A DNA stretch of 64,000 nt from AG1 sp035559775 (lineage in GTDB: Archaea; Thermoproteota; Thermoprotei_A; Sulfolobales; AG1): NCBI GenBank assembly GCA_035559775.1, contig DATMAU010000064.1:22769-86768 (forward strand). The letters are read 5' to 3'. The position numbers and the translations under genes are program-made. The notes beneath the pieces are model-generated. The model did not search any database. It saw nothing but the letters and a program-made list of their open reading frames with translations, and was not told the DNA's origin. Positions 9,188-16,322 of the stretch are shown here, one piece after another (position 1 is the first letter of the stretch; each line of letters starts with the position of its first letter).

Positions 9188-10117
9188 CTACTCGTCCTCC
9201 GATTCTCCGCTAGCCTTTCTAGACCACTCCCTAACCAGCTCTAAGCCTCCTTCTCTCTCAAACCTCTTAAAGATCTTGTTAACGATCTCGTCAACACCGA
9301 GTCCTTGATATCTCTCCTCAAAATAGATCCTAGATATATAGTCCGGCGATACTAGTGAGACTATAACCGTGATCCTATTATTGCTAGCCTCTGCAGTAAC
9401 CCCTACTGGCGCTCTACACCCAGCCCCCAGAATGCTTATGAAGCCCCTCTCTATAGATGTCTCGATCCTCGAGACGGGATCATCGATCATTGAGGCTATC
9501 TTAGCAGGCTCAGATCCTTTCCTAGCAACAACTGCTAGAGCCCCCTGCCCAGCCTGGGGTGTGATTATAGATGGGCTTACAGGCTCATAGTCACTATAGC
9601 CTATCCTCTGGAGCCCTGCCTCTGCCAATACTACTGCGTCTACCTCAACCCCGATCTTCCTTATCCTCGTATCTATATTCCCCCTAATCGCCTTGACACC
9701 AAGATCTCTTCTGTGGTATAGTATATGTGATGCCCTCCTAAGACTCCCAGTACCTATGATAGCCCCGCTACGTATAGCTTCTAGAGAGCCATGGCTTTTG
9801 GGGATTATTGCATCCCTTCTAGACCTTCTTTTGGGTATAGCGGCTATAACAAGATCTTCTGGTATTTTTGTTGGGTAATCCTTGAGGGAGTGGACAGCAA
9901 GATCTATTGAACCTTTCATAAGCTCAATATCGATCTCCTTGGTAAAGATACCAGGCGACTCGATCTCCCTTATACTGCTCCTCATAACATCCCCTTTGGT
10001 CTTTATCCTCACGATCTCGAACTCGATCTCCGGGAAGATCTTTTTAATCTCCTCGATAACCTCTAGGGTTTGTCTAACTGCCAGCAAGCTACCCCTGGTC
10101 CCGACCCTTAGTTTCAA
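9188..10117 (-). CDS. hemC: Hydroxymethylbilane synthase (porphobilinogen deaminase)
   Basis: Joins four porphobilinogen units into hydroxymethylbilane. The N-terminus KLRVGTRGSLLAV and the motif HSLKDYPT near residue 97 are diagnostic. The dipyrromethane cofactor would attach to the cysteine in GAGCRAPVG (about residue 235). Length 309 residues is typical. It overlaps hemL by 4 bases. No uroporphyrinogen-III synthase (hemD) follows, although it usually sits nearby in archaeal clusters. Confidence 0.95.
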   Translation of the reverse strand: MKLRVGTRGSLLAVRQTLEVIEEIKKIFPEIEFEIVRIKTKGDVMRSSIREIESPGIFTKEIDIELMKGSIDLAVHSLKDYPTKIPEDLVIAAIPKRRSRRDAIIPKSHGSLEAIRSGAIIGTGSLRRASHILYHRRDLGVKAIRGNIDTRIRKIGVEVDAVVLAEAGLQRIGYSDYEPVSPSIITPQAGQGALAVVARKGSEPAKIASMIDDPVSRIETSIERGFISILGAGCRAPVGVTAEASNNRITVIVSLVSPDYISRIYFEERYQGLGVDEIVNKIFKRFEREGGLELVREWSRKASGESEDE

Positions 10118-11403
10118 GAGATCCTCCCCAGAGCCTCTCTAACAGCCTCAATGGTGACCAAGAGATCCTCGTCTGTATGTGCATATGATGGGAACCATGC
10201 TTCGAGCTGGGATGGTGGTATGAAGACCCCTCTCTTCATTAGCTCTAGGTGGAACTCGCTGTAGAGCTTCGTATTGCTCTTCACAGCATCGCTATAGTTC
10301 CTCACAGGCCCTCTTGTCATGAAGATCTGGAGCATCCCTTCAAACCTGTTAACATGGGCATTAATCTCTCTCCCACTAATCACTCTCCCAGCTTCTTCCT
10401 CGATCTCTGAAGCAATCTTCCTAAGCCTACTATAGATCTTACTGCCTTCTCTCTCTATAACATCGAGGGTAGCTATAGCTGCGGCAACAGAGACTGGGTT
10501 CCCACTATATGTTCCAGCCTGGTAGACAGGACCTGATGGTGCTATAAGCTCCATGATCCTTCTCCCACCCGCGTATGCAGCTATGGGGAAGCCCGAGCCT
10601 AGGGCTTTTCCGAGTGTGACTAGATCGGCTTTTATCCCGAAATACTCCTGAGCTCCTCCAGGCGCTATTCTAAAACCTGTGACGATCTCATCAAATATTA
10701 ATAGACATCCATAAGTATTGCACAGCTCTCTAGCAGTTTTGAGGAACTCTGTGTCTGGTGGTACGAGCCCCATGTTGGCTGCGACTGGCTCAAGTATTAT
10801 TGCTGCCACTGAGTCGCCATGGATCCTCATTACCTTTTCAAGCCCCTCGGGGTCGTTGTACTCTGTGACAAGGGTTTTTGCAGCTGCGTCTCTAAGAACG
10901 CCTTTGTGAGAAGGTATCCCAGCAGCCCCTGATCCTGGTGATACTAATACATAGTCGTGGGATCCGTGGAAACAGCCTCTGAATTTAACTATATATTCCC
11001 TCTCGGTATAGCCCCTTGCAAGCCTTATAGCGCTCATCGTAGCCTCTGTACCTGTGTTAACAAGTCTGACCATCTCTATGTTTGGGATCATTTTGACCAG
11101 CTTCTCAGCAAGGATCACCTCGGCTTCTGTGGGCATTCCGTAAAGCACGCCGTCCCAGAGGATCTCTGAGATCCTTTTGACAAGCCATTCGGGCGAGTGT
11201 CCGAAGAGGTTTGCCCCATAGCCCATCACATAGTCTATATAGCTGTTCCCATCAACATCATAGATCCTCGATCCCCTCGCCCTTGCTACGAATACTGGGT
11301 ATGGTTTGAAAGCCCTTACAGGGCTATTAACGCCTCCCGGAATAAGCCTTAATGCCTTGTCATATAGCTCTCTACTCCTCCTAGTCCCGGGCATTTCCAC
11401 CAT
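10114..11403 (-). CDS. hemL: Glutamate-1-semialdehyde 2,1-aminomutase
   Basis: PLP enzyme converting glutamate-1-semialdehyde to 5-aminolevulinate in the C5 pathway. Seen: the N-terminal PGGVNSPVRAF motif (about residues 22-32), FDEIVTGFR, and the PLP lysine in TLGKALGSGFP (about residue 269). Length 429 residues is normal. It starts 4 bases after hemB and overlaps hemC by 4 bases, so it is the second gene of the tetrapyrrole operon. hemA (glutamyl-tRNA reductase) is not in the window. Confidence 0.96.
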   Translation of the reverse strand: MVEMPGTRRSRELYDKALRLIPGGVNSPVRAFKPYPVFVARARGSRIYDVDGNSYIDYVMGYGANLFGHSPEWLVKRISEILWDGVLYGMPTEAEVILAEKLVKMIPNIEMVRLVNTGTEATMSAIRLARGYTEREYIVKFRGCFHGSHDYVLVSPGSGAAGIPSHKGVLRDAAAKTLVTEYNDPEGLEKVMRIHGDSVAAIILEPVAANMGLVPPDTEFLKTARELCNTYGCLLIFDEIVTGFRIAPGGAQEYFGIKADLVTLGKALGSGFPIAAYAGGRRIMELIAPSGPVYQAGTYSGNPVSVAAAIATLDVIEREGSKIYSRLRKIASEIEEEAGRVISGREINAHVNRFEGMLQIFMTRGPVRNYSDAVKSNTKLYSEFHLELMKRGVFIPPSQLEAWFPSYAHTDEDLLVTIEAVREALGRIS

Positions 11404-11407
11404 TGAA

Positions 11408-12412
11408 TCATCTCCCCAGCAGCTCTGGGATCTTGTATGCGTAGTATGTTATTATTATATCAGCCCCAGCCCTCTTAATAGCTGTGAGTGCTTCGAGGAC
11501 TGCTTGGTTCTCCGATATATAGCCGCTCGCTGCTGCAGCCTTGATCATTAGGTACTCGCCGCTAACGCTATACACGGCTAGGGGGATCTCTGGGAAGCTG
11601 TCCTTGATAAGCCTCACTACGTCTAGATACCAGAGCCCCGGTTTAACCATAACGATATCGGCGCCCTCCGCTATATCCATTTCAACCTCTTTCAAGGCTT
11701 CCCAGGAGTTTCTGGGATCCATTTGATAGCCTCTCCTATCACCGAACTGGGGTTTTGATGAGGCTGCTAGTCTGAATGGTCCGTATAATGAGGATGCGTA
11801 TTTGGCCGAGTATGACATTATAGCTATGTCGCTGAACCCCTCGGAGTCTAGGGCTTCTCTTATAGCGCCTACTTGCCCATCCATCATCGCTGATGGTGCT
11901 ACTATATCTGCGCCTGCCTCTGCATGGCTTACAGCGATCCTCGCGAGGATCTTTATGCTCTCATCGTTATCAACAACATACCCAGAGCCTTTCTTAACAA
12001 CTATCCCGCAGTGACCATGATCTGTGTAGGAGCATACACAAACATCGGTTGCTATGAGAACCTCATCACCATACTCTCTCCTAATATTCCTAAGCGCTCT
12101 CTGCACAGGACCCTCGCTACTATAGGCTCTCTTAGCCATAGGATCTTTCTCCGAGGGGACACCGAAGACAAGGATACTCCTGATCCCGGCCTCTAAGAGT
12201 TCTCCAACGAGCTTCACAACACCCTCCACAGAGTATCTATACTGATCCGGCATAGACTCGATAGCTACTCTATCTCCGCTAGTACCCTCATCAACAAACA
12301 CAGGCTGCATTAGAGCTTCTATGGAGAGCCTTGACTGGGATACAAGATCCCTGATACTCTGCGTCCTCCTAAGCCTTCTAGGCCTTGTAAAGGGGTATCT
12401 ATAGATCCCCAT
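11408..12412 (-). CDS. hemB: Delta-aminolevulinic acid dehydratase (porphobilinogen synthase)
   Basis: Condenses two 5-aminolevulinate molecules into porphobilinogen. Seen: the two catalytic lysines in SYSAKYASS and MVKPGLWYLD, and a cysteine-rich zinc site DVCVCSYTDHGHCG, which marks it as the zinc-dependent type rather than the magnesium type. The ATG at 12412 (MGIYRYPFTRP) is chosen because it begins at the usual family N-terminus and a TATA-like CTTTTAAT stretch lies about 30 bases upstream on this strand; an in-frame ATG at 12478 would add 22 unlikely residues. First gene of the operon. Confidence 0.94.
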   Translation of the reverse strand: MGIYRYPFTRPRRLRRTQSIRDLVSQSRLSIEALMQPVFVDEGTSGDRVAIESMPDQYRYSVEGVVKLVGELLEAGIRSILVFGVPSEKDPMAKRAYSSEGPVQRALRNIRREYGDEVLIATDVCVCSYTDHGHCGIVVKKGSGYVVDNDESIKILARIAVSHAEAGADIVAPSAMMDGQVGAIREALDSEGFSDIAIMSYSAKYASSLYGPFRLAASSKPQFGDRRGYQMDPRNSWEALKEVEMDIAEGADIVMVKPGLWYLDVVRLIKDSFPEIPLAVYSVSGEYLMIKAAAASGYISENQAVLEALTAIKRAGADIIITYYAYKIPELLGR

Positions 12413-12554
12413 GAGAAGCCCAGTAGTGGGAGCTCTCGACAGATTAAAAGGCTCTCTTAACCATAGATAGCTACTCACAGGTACTTGGTTGCTGGAGTTT
12501 GGGTTTCATCGCTATCGATGTCTTTTGATATTAACTGCTCTTCTTTTGGCTTCA

Positions 12555-12908
12555 GGGCTGTTTTTAATATACATAGGGAGGGTTAACAGGTTTTGGGGAT
12601 GTTCATAAGCACTGGGGGCAGCATGTCCGAAGGCTGCTTCCTCATCGATACCTGAGATTCTATAAGCTTTGAACTGGGCTGTCCTTTGTACGGGTCTCTC
12701 CACACAGGTCTCGGGCGGCTATGGGAGCACCGCTCCAAGCCGTCTTTGGGATGATCTCTCAAGCCTAGATGGGGGCCAAGTGCCGTTTGGCTCGACAGCA
12801 GTCCATGAACCCATAGGATCTCTAACCCCGCGGGTATAGGTGGAAGTCCCCGGATGCGACCACGAATAAAAATAAAGTGATTGGGATGAACGTCCAGGGA
12901 CAAACGGT
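12555..12908 (+). mobile_element. Family A repeat, copy A1 (degenerate IS605-like 3-prime end)
   Basis: Non-coding repeat related to 13701-14150 and 49675-49872. It starts with GGGCTGTTTTTAATAT and ends with CGTCCAGGGACAAACGGT. Inside, a nested hairpin spans 12714-12744: GGCGGC pairs with GCCGTC around GGAGC-ACC-GCTCC. A second long stem ATGG/CCAT (12769-12806) encloses the conserved core GTGCCGTTTGGCTCGAC. An imperfect palindrome lies near the right end (CCCCGGATG with CGTCCAGGG). One frame across the hairpins encodes a peptide similar to the other copies. The right end runs straight into a family B fragment. Interpretation as a tnpB/guide-RNA remnant is inference. Confidence 0.7.
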
Positions 12909-13080
12909 AAAGAAAGAGATCCGAGTGGGCGGATAAGTAGAACCAGGGTGTGGGGGTCTCCTCATAACAATTGACCGGAGCAAAGCTATGGAGAGGGGCT
13001 GTCGGTATAGATCACAGCGAACATGTGGAGGCCGAGGAAGCAGAGGAGAGGGCAGTTGATACCAAAATACCAACCGCTAT
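12909..13080 (+). mobile_element. Family B repeat, copy B1 (fragment)
   Basis: This stretch aligns with the right half of the elements at 61738-62068 and 63718-64000. Shared blocks are GGGCGG-TAAG, then GGAGCAAAGCTATGGAGAGG-like sequence, GTGGAGGCC, and a terminal imperfect hairpin (CAGTTGATA, loop, TACCAACCG). It directly abuts the right end of family A copy A1, so two unrelated or distantly related elements are in tandem. No open reading frame of note. The left part of the family B element is absent here. Confidence 0.55.
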
Positions 13081-13158
13081 TGAGCCTGGATCCCCTGGTG
13101 TGTGCTCTAACCCTATCTATAGGGTGGAACAGACGGGATAAAAAGATCTACTTGTCCT

Positions 13159-13653
13159 TTACTTAGCCGTCTGTCCTTTCTTAAGCTTCTCTAGAACCCT
13201 CTCTACCTCATTATAGTCAGGCTCTACTCTTGGATCTTCTGAGACCCATTTATACACCACAACACCCTTAGGATCTATTATGAATAAAGCCCTCTTAGCC
13301 AGCCTCTTAAGCCCTAGTCCGAGGAGGTCTGGCAACACTACACCGTATTTCTCTATAACCTCTCTGTTATAGTCGCTCAGCAGTGTGAAGTTAAGCCTAT
13401 TAACCTCTTTAAACACCCTCAGGGCAAACGGGCTGTCAACGCTTATCCCTATCACTTCAGCATCTAGATTATCAAGCCTAGCCATTCTATCTCTAAATGT
13501 GCACATCTCTCTCGTACATACTTCGGTAAATGCTCCTGGAAAGAAGGCTAGTACTACAAACCTACCCTTTGCCAGGAACTCTGAGAGGCTCCTCTTCTTA
13601 AGCGTTGTGTCTAGGAGCTCGAAGTCGGGCGCCTTCTCACCAACCTGAACCAC
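13159..13653 (-). CDS. bcp: Peroxiredoxin, Bcp/AhpC-TSA type
   Basis: Thiol peroxidase reducing hydrogen peroxide and organic hydroperoxides. Seen: the peroxidatic site PGAFTEVCTRE with a second cysteine five residues later (CTREMC), the spacing typical of Bcp-type enzymes in which it resolves the disulfide. FIIDPKGVV near the C-terminus is a family motif. Length 164 residues is normal. The gene lies between two repeat islands; a 70-nt palindrome ends about 50 bases upstream of its start (13701-13770), so the element may sit in or near its promoter. A TATA-like stretch is visible around 13672-13690. Confidence 0.92.
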   Translation of the reverse strand: MVQVGEKAPDFELLDTTLKKRSLSEFLAKGRFVVLAFFPGAFTEVCTREMCTFRDRMARLDNLDAEVIGISVDSPFALRVFKEVNRLNFTLLSDYNREVIEKYGVVLPDLLGLGLKRLAKRALFIIDPKGVVVYKWVSEDPRVEPDYNEVERVLEKLKKGQTAK

Positions 13654-13700
13654 TAACTCCTCACCTCACCACTTTAGTATAAAGCCTTATATATAATAAT

Positions 13701-13770
13701 ACCGTTTGTCCCTGGACGTTCATTCCAACCACTCTATCTTCATCCATGGTCACATCCAGGGAGAGACGGT
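13701..13770. repeat. 70-nt imperfect palindrome (terminal inverted repeat of A2)
   Basis: ACCGT (13701-13705) pairs with ACGGT (13766-13770), and TCCCTGGACGT (13709-13719) pairs with ACATCCAGGGA (13752-13762) with a single mismatch that is a G-T wobble on the minus strand. The loop is about 32 bases. This is the kind of subterminal foldback recognised by single-strand (HUH) transposases in IS200/IS605 elements, although that role here is inferred. It lies just upstream of the peroxiredoxin gene. Confidence 0.7.
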
Positions 13771-14150
13771 CAAGTATTATACAAATAAACAGATATCAAC
13801 CGATATGGGCTGTTTTCTTTTTGATATGCATAGTGAGGATTGATAGGCTTTGGAAATTCTTATGGGTATTGGGGCATGCCCGAAAGCCGCTCTCCCGCCA
13901 ACACCTAGGGTATCTATAGGCCTTGAAAGATATTATCCCCGGTGTGGGTCTTCCCACACAGGCCTCGGGCGGCGATGGGAGCACCGCTCCAAGCCGTCTG
14001 GGGCACAAGCTAGATGGGAGCCGCGTGCCGTTCGGCTCGACGGCCGCCCATGACCCTGCAGGGCTAGAGGCCCTGCGGGCTGAGGTTGAAGCCCCCTGAT
14101 GTGGCCATGAATAAAAAGATGATTGGAATGAACATCCAGGGACAAACGGC
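13701..14150 (+). mobile_element. Family A repeat, copy A2, with long terminal inverted repeats
   Basis: The most complete family A copy, about 450 bp between the divergent peroxiredoxin and rps24e genes. Its left end (13701-13770) and right end (about 14088-14150) are inverted copies of each other over about 60 bp, both opening with CCGTTTGTCCCTGGA outward. From 13807 the body aligns with copy A1 (GGGCTGTTTTC onward). A nested hairpin spans 13968-13998 (GGCGGC with GCCGTC; GGAGC-ACC-GCTCC). A long stem ATGGG/CCCAT spans 14014-14051 around the core GTGCCGTTCGGCTCGAC. It ends 52 bases before rps24e. MITE-like; no transposase gene in the window. Origin from an IS200/IS605 tnpB 3-prime end is inference. 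Confidence 0.7.
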
Positions 14151-14187
14151 TAGGACACCTGCTAATAAGCTCCCAATCATACTATCT

Positions 14188-14193
14188 AGGAGG
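14188..14193 (+). promoter_or_regulatory. Shine-Dalgarno site of rps24e
   Basis: AGGAGG lies 8 bases before the ATG at 14202, a strong ribosome binding site, so this ribosomal-protein mRNA is leadered, unlike many neighbours. A TATA-like CTAATAAGC lies about 30 bases further upstream, just outside the right end of repeat A2. Confidence 0.6.
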
Positions 14194-14201
14194 CGGAATC
14201 A

Positions 14202-14549
14202 ATGGCGGGTGGAGGCTCTGCCCAGGGTCCTGTTCTTAAGCTGGATAGCGGTGTGATCTTTCTAGTCGTTTCCCAGAAGGAGAACAAAGTGATCCAGAGG
14301 AGGGAGGTTGTCATAAGGATCGAGCATAGAGGAAAGGGGACACCATCAAGGCCTGAGGTGATCGATGCTGTCTCGAAGCTCTTGGGGGTCAGTCCTGATC
14401 TAGTAGTTGTTAGGAGGATAGAGACCGAGTATGGTAGAGACTCATCCAGAGCATGGATCCATGTATATAGCGATAGAGCTGTTCTCGAGAAATTCGAGCC
14501 GAGACACCTCATAGAGAGATCATCTAAGAAGGAGGGTGGTGGGCAGTGA
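14202..14549 (+). CDS. rps24e: Small ribosomal subunit protein eS24
   Basis: Archaeal/eukaryotic S24e family protein of the 30S subunit. The family core is visible: NKVIQRREVVIRIEHRGKGTPS (two short blocks around residues 28-49), then VVVRRIETEYGRDSSRAWIHVY near residues 66-87. Length 115 residues is normal. Strong AGGAGG upstream. It overlaps rps27ae by 4 bases (GTGA), the usual archaeal arrangement. Confidence 0.95.
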   Translation: MAGGGSAQGPVLKLDSGVIFLVVSQKENKVIQRREVVIRIEHRGKGTPSRPEVIDAVSKLLGVSPDLVVVRRIETEYGRDSSRAWIHVYSDRAVLEKFEPRHLIERSSKKEGGGQ

Positions 14550-14734
14550 GTAAGGAGAAAGGTGGTGAGAAGAAGTTCAGATCATCATTATATATAATAG
14601 ACACTAAGACTAACAGTGTAAAGCTTAAGAATAAACAGTGCCCGAGATGCGGCTCCATCATGGGTTATTACGAACCAGGCGGGGCTAGATGGTATTGCGG
14701 TAAATGCCGCTATACAGAGTTTATCAAGAGATAG
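14546..14734 (+). CDS. rps27ae: Small ribosomal subunit protein eS31 (S27ae)
   Basis: A 62-residue zinc-ribbon ribosomal protein. Seen: the CPRCGSIM and YCGKCRYTEF pairs that bind zinc (cysteines near residues 28, 31, 52 and 55). In archaea it lacks the ubiquitin fused in eukaryotes, as here. The GTG start overlaps the rps24e stop, indicating a two-gene operon. Confidence 0.94.
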   Translation: MSKEKGGEKKFRSSLYIIDTKTNSVKLKNKQCPRCGSIMGYYEPGGARWYCGKCRYTEFIKR

Positions 14735-14750
14735 AAGAGATCTACGGAAA

Positions 14751-14760
14751 GCTTATAAAA
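14751..14760 (+). promoter_or_regulatory. TATA box of alba
   Basis: GCTTATAAAA preceded by purine-rich GGAAA (BRE-like) lies with its centre about 24 bases before the ATG at 14780, placing transcription start at or next to the start codon. This indicates a leaderless mRNA. Confidence 0.6.
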
Positions 14761-14779
14761 CCTAGTAGCTTATCTTCAT

Positions 14780-15094
14780 ATGACAGGATCCTGGGTGATG
14801 CAGATGGTCCAGCCACAGCCGATAAACACAGTGCTAGTGGGTAAAAAGCCTGTGATGAGCTATGTGCTAGCAATACTACAGCTAGCCAGTCAGGGGGTAG
14901 ACGAAATCATCGTCAAAGCCAGGGGTAGAGCTATTAGCAGGGCTGTAGACGCTGTAGAGATCGTTAGAAACAGGTTTCTCAAGAACGGCATAGTTGTTGA
15001 GAGGATAAACATCGGTAGCGAGGAGCTCCAGAGCAAAGAGGGAAGGAGATCCAGGGTATCAACGATAGAGATCGTTATAAAGATAAAGAGATAA
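14780..15094 (+). CDS. albA: Chromatin protein Alba
   Basis: Small basic DNA/RNA-binding dimer that compacts archaeal chromatin. The family core is clear: VLVGKKPVMSYVLAI near residues 18-32, with the acetylatable lysine pair, then VDEIIVKARGRAISRAVD and a C-terminal beta hairpin TIEIVIKIKR. A start at the internal ATG before VQPQP (residue 10) is also possible, but the TATA spacing supports 14780. Convergent with the DUF1512 gene, separated by a T-rich stretch. Confidence 0.95.
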   Translation: MTGSWVMQMVQPQPINTVLVGKKPVMSYVLAILQLASQGVDEIIVKARGRAISRAVDAVEIVRNRFLKNGIVVERINIGSEELQSKEGRRSRVSTIEIVIKIKR

Positions 15095-15097
15095 CAG

Positions 15098-15103
15098 TTT
15101 TTT
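15098..15103 (+). terminator. Oligo-T terminator after alba
   Basis: A run of six T bases 4 bases after the alba stop codon, in the short gap before the convergent DUF1512 gene. Archaeal RNA polymerase terminates at T-runs without a needed hairpin. Confidence 0.4.
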
Positions 15104-15105
15104 AA

Positions 15106-16236
15106 TCAAAGAACACCTAGAGTATTCCCAATACCCGCAACTATAACTTGATCCCCTTCCTTGGTCCTCTCCCTAATAATCCTCTTCACAACCTCAACAG
15201 CTTTAGAAACACCCTCATAGATCTCCTTGGTCATGTGGGTTATAGCCTCCTCAGAGCTCATCTTGATAATAACAGCATCCAGAGGAACACCGCACTTGAT
15301 AGCTGTCCTCTCGATAGATATCTTCTCAGGACCCGGATCCCCTATAGCAGCCCCGGTACCCTCAGCAACCTCACCGCTCTTCTCCCCCTCTAGCTTCAAG
15401 GCAGCATCAACGGTTATGATCCTCGAGATCCTGCACTCAAGCTGCTCAGCAAGCTTAGCAACAGCCTCACCAGGTCTCCCAACAGTCCCACCGGGACCTT
15501 CTGCCTTGATGAGATACACCCTCCTCCCCTCAAGATCAACGGTACTGTATACAGTCTCATCCGTGATCCTGATCCTCTCAGCATTTGGAGCTATCATCGA
15601 GACTACGAGAGGCCCAGCGGAATCCCCTATCGGTATCCCCAGCCTGAAGGGCTCGACCGCTTTCTTATAGGCCTCGAGCTCCTTGATGAGGGCTGGGAGG
15701 ATTAGGACTAGCTGGTAGAGGAGCATCCAGTTCTGGGTCTTCTTACCCAGTAGATAGTAATGCCTAACAACCCTGTGGACATAACTGAGAACCCAGTTTA
15801 TCTCCAGAATGACCTCTAGATTCTCCCTCTTAGCCTGATCCGCGTTCGGGAGTATTGATGATGCGTAGCTCTTTATCTTATCATCCCTCACCCTTATAAG
15901 ATGACCCAGCCTCTTCACAATATCTATAGGCTCTATAGAGACAGGCTCTATCAGGAAGTTGTTATTCACGAACCCATCTATCACCGACCCCGGCTCCTTG
16001 ATCCCAAGCTCTTTTAGATGATCCTCAGAAGCCTTCCTAGTCTCCGAAGCCAACCCCTCTATCTGGGATAGCCTGAACCTTATGATCCTGTCCCACCTAT
16101 AGATCCTGATCTTGTCCGGGAGGTCTGTGAATAATAGTAGAAACCAGAGAATATTTATTATAATCCAGAATATGAGTAACGTGTTATCAGCACCAGTGGG
16201 GTTTGAGACCTGCATATTATACACTATACGCACCAT
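15106..16236 (-). CDS. DUF1512 family membrane-anchored protein
   Basis: Matches the archaeal DUF1512 family, of unknown function. One transmembrane helix at about residues 21-38 (LLIFWIIINILWFLLLF) followed by a long cytoplasmic part. The C-terminal half has a glycine-rich stretch AEGPGGTVGRPGEAVAKL and TGAAIGDPGPEK, which hints at nucleotide or phosphate binding but is not a recognised motif. Length 376 residues is normal. On the same strand as the methionine aminopeptidase gene, 86 bases downstream of it. Confidence 0.75.
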   Translation of the reverse strand: MVRIVYNMQVSNPTGADNTLLIFWIIINILWFLLLFTDLPDKIRIYRWDRIIRFRLSQIEGLASETRKASEDHLKELGIKEPGSVIDGFVNNNFLIEPVSIEPIDIVKRLGHLIRVRDDKIKSYASSILPNADQAKRENLEVILEINWVLSYVHRVVRHYYLLGKKTQNWMLLYQLVLILPALIKELEAYKKAVEPFRLGIPIGDSAGPLVVSMIAPNAERIRITDETVYSTVDLEGRRVYLIKAEGPGGTVGRPGEAVAKLAEQLECRISRIITVDAALKLEGEKSGEVAEGTGAAIGDPGPEKISIERTAIKCGVPLDAVIIKMSSEEAITHMTKEIYEGVSKAVEVVKRIIRERTKEGDQVIVAGIGNTLGVL

Positions 16237-16322
16237 ATATGAGAACGCAAGGAGATACTTAAATCATCGTTGCAGAGCTGGCCTAGCACGTGTATCGACA
16301 AGATCAGATTCTCTGGAGACGG

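Noticed and set aside
12583..12903. Minus-strand open frame with a peptide similar to one at 13933-14145 (MSLDVH..., RSS-T---HL, DGLERCSH-RPRPVW)
   Set aside because: The similarity follows from the family A DNA repeat itself. The plus-strand frame and the RNA stem explain the conservation better, and the peptide has no recognised family or ribosome site.
13850..14053. Plus-strand 67-residue frame inside copy A2
   Set aside because: It is a different frame from the one conserved among the three copies and spans hairpin sequence; treated as chance.
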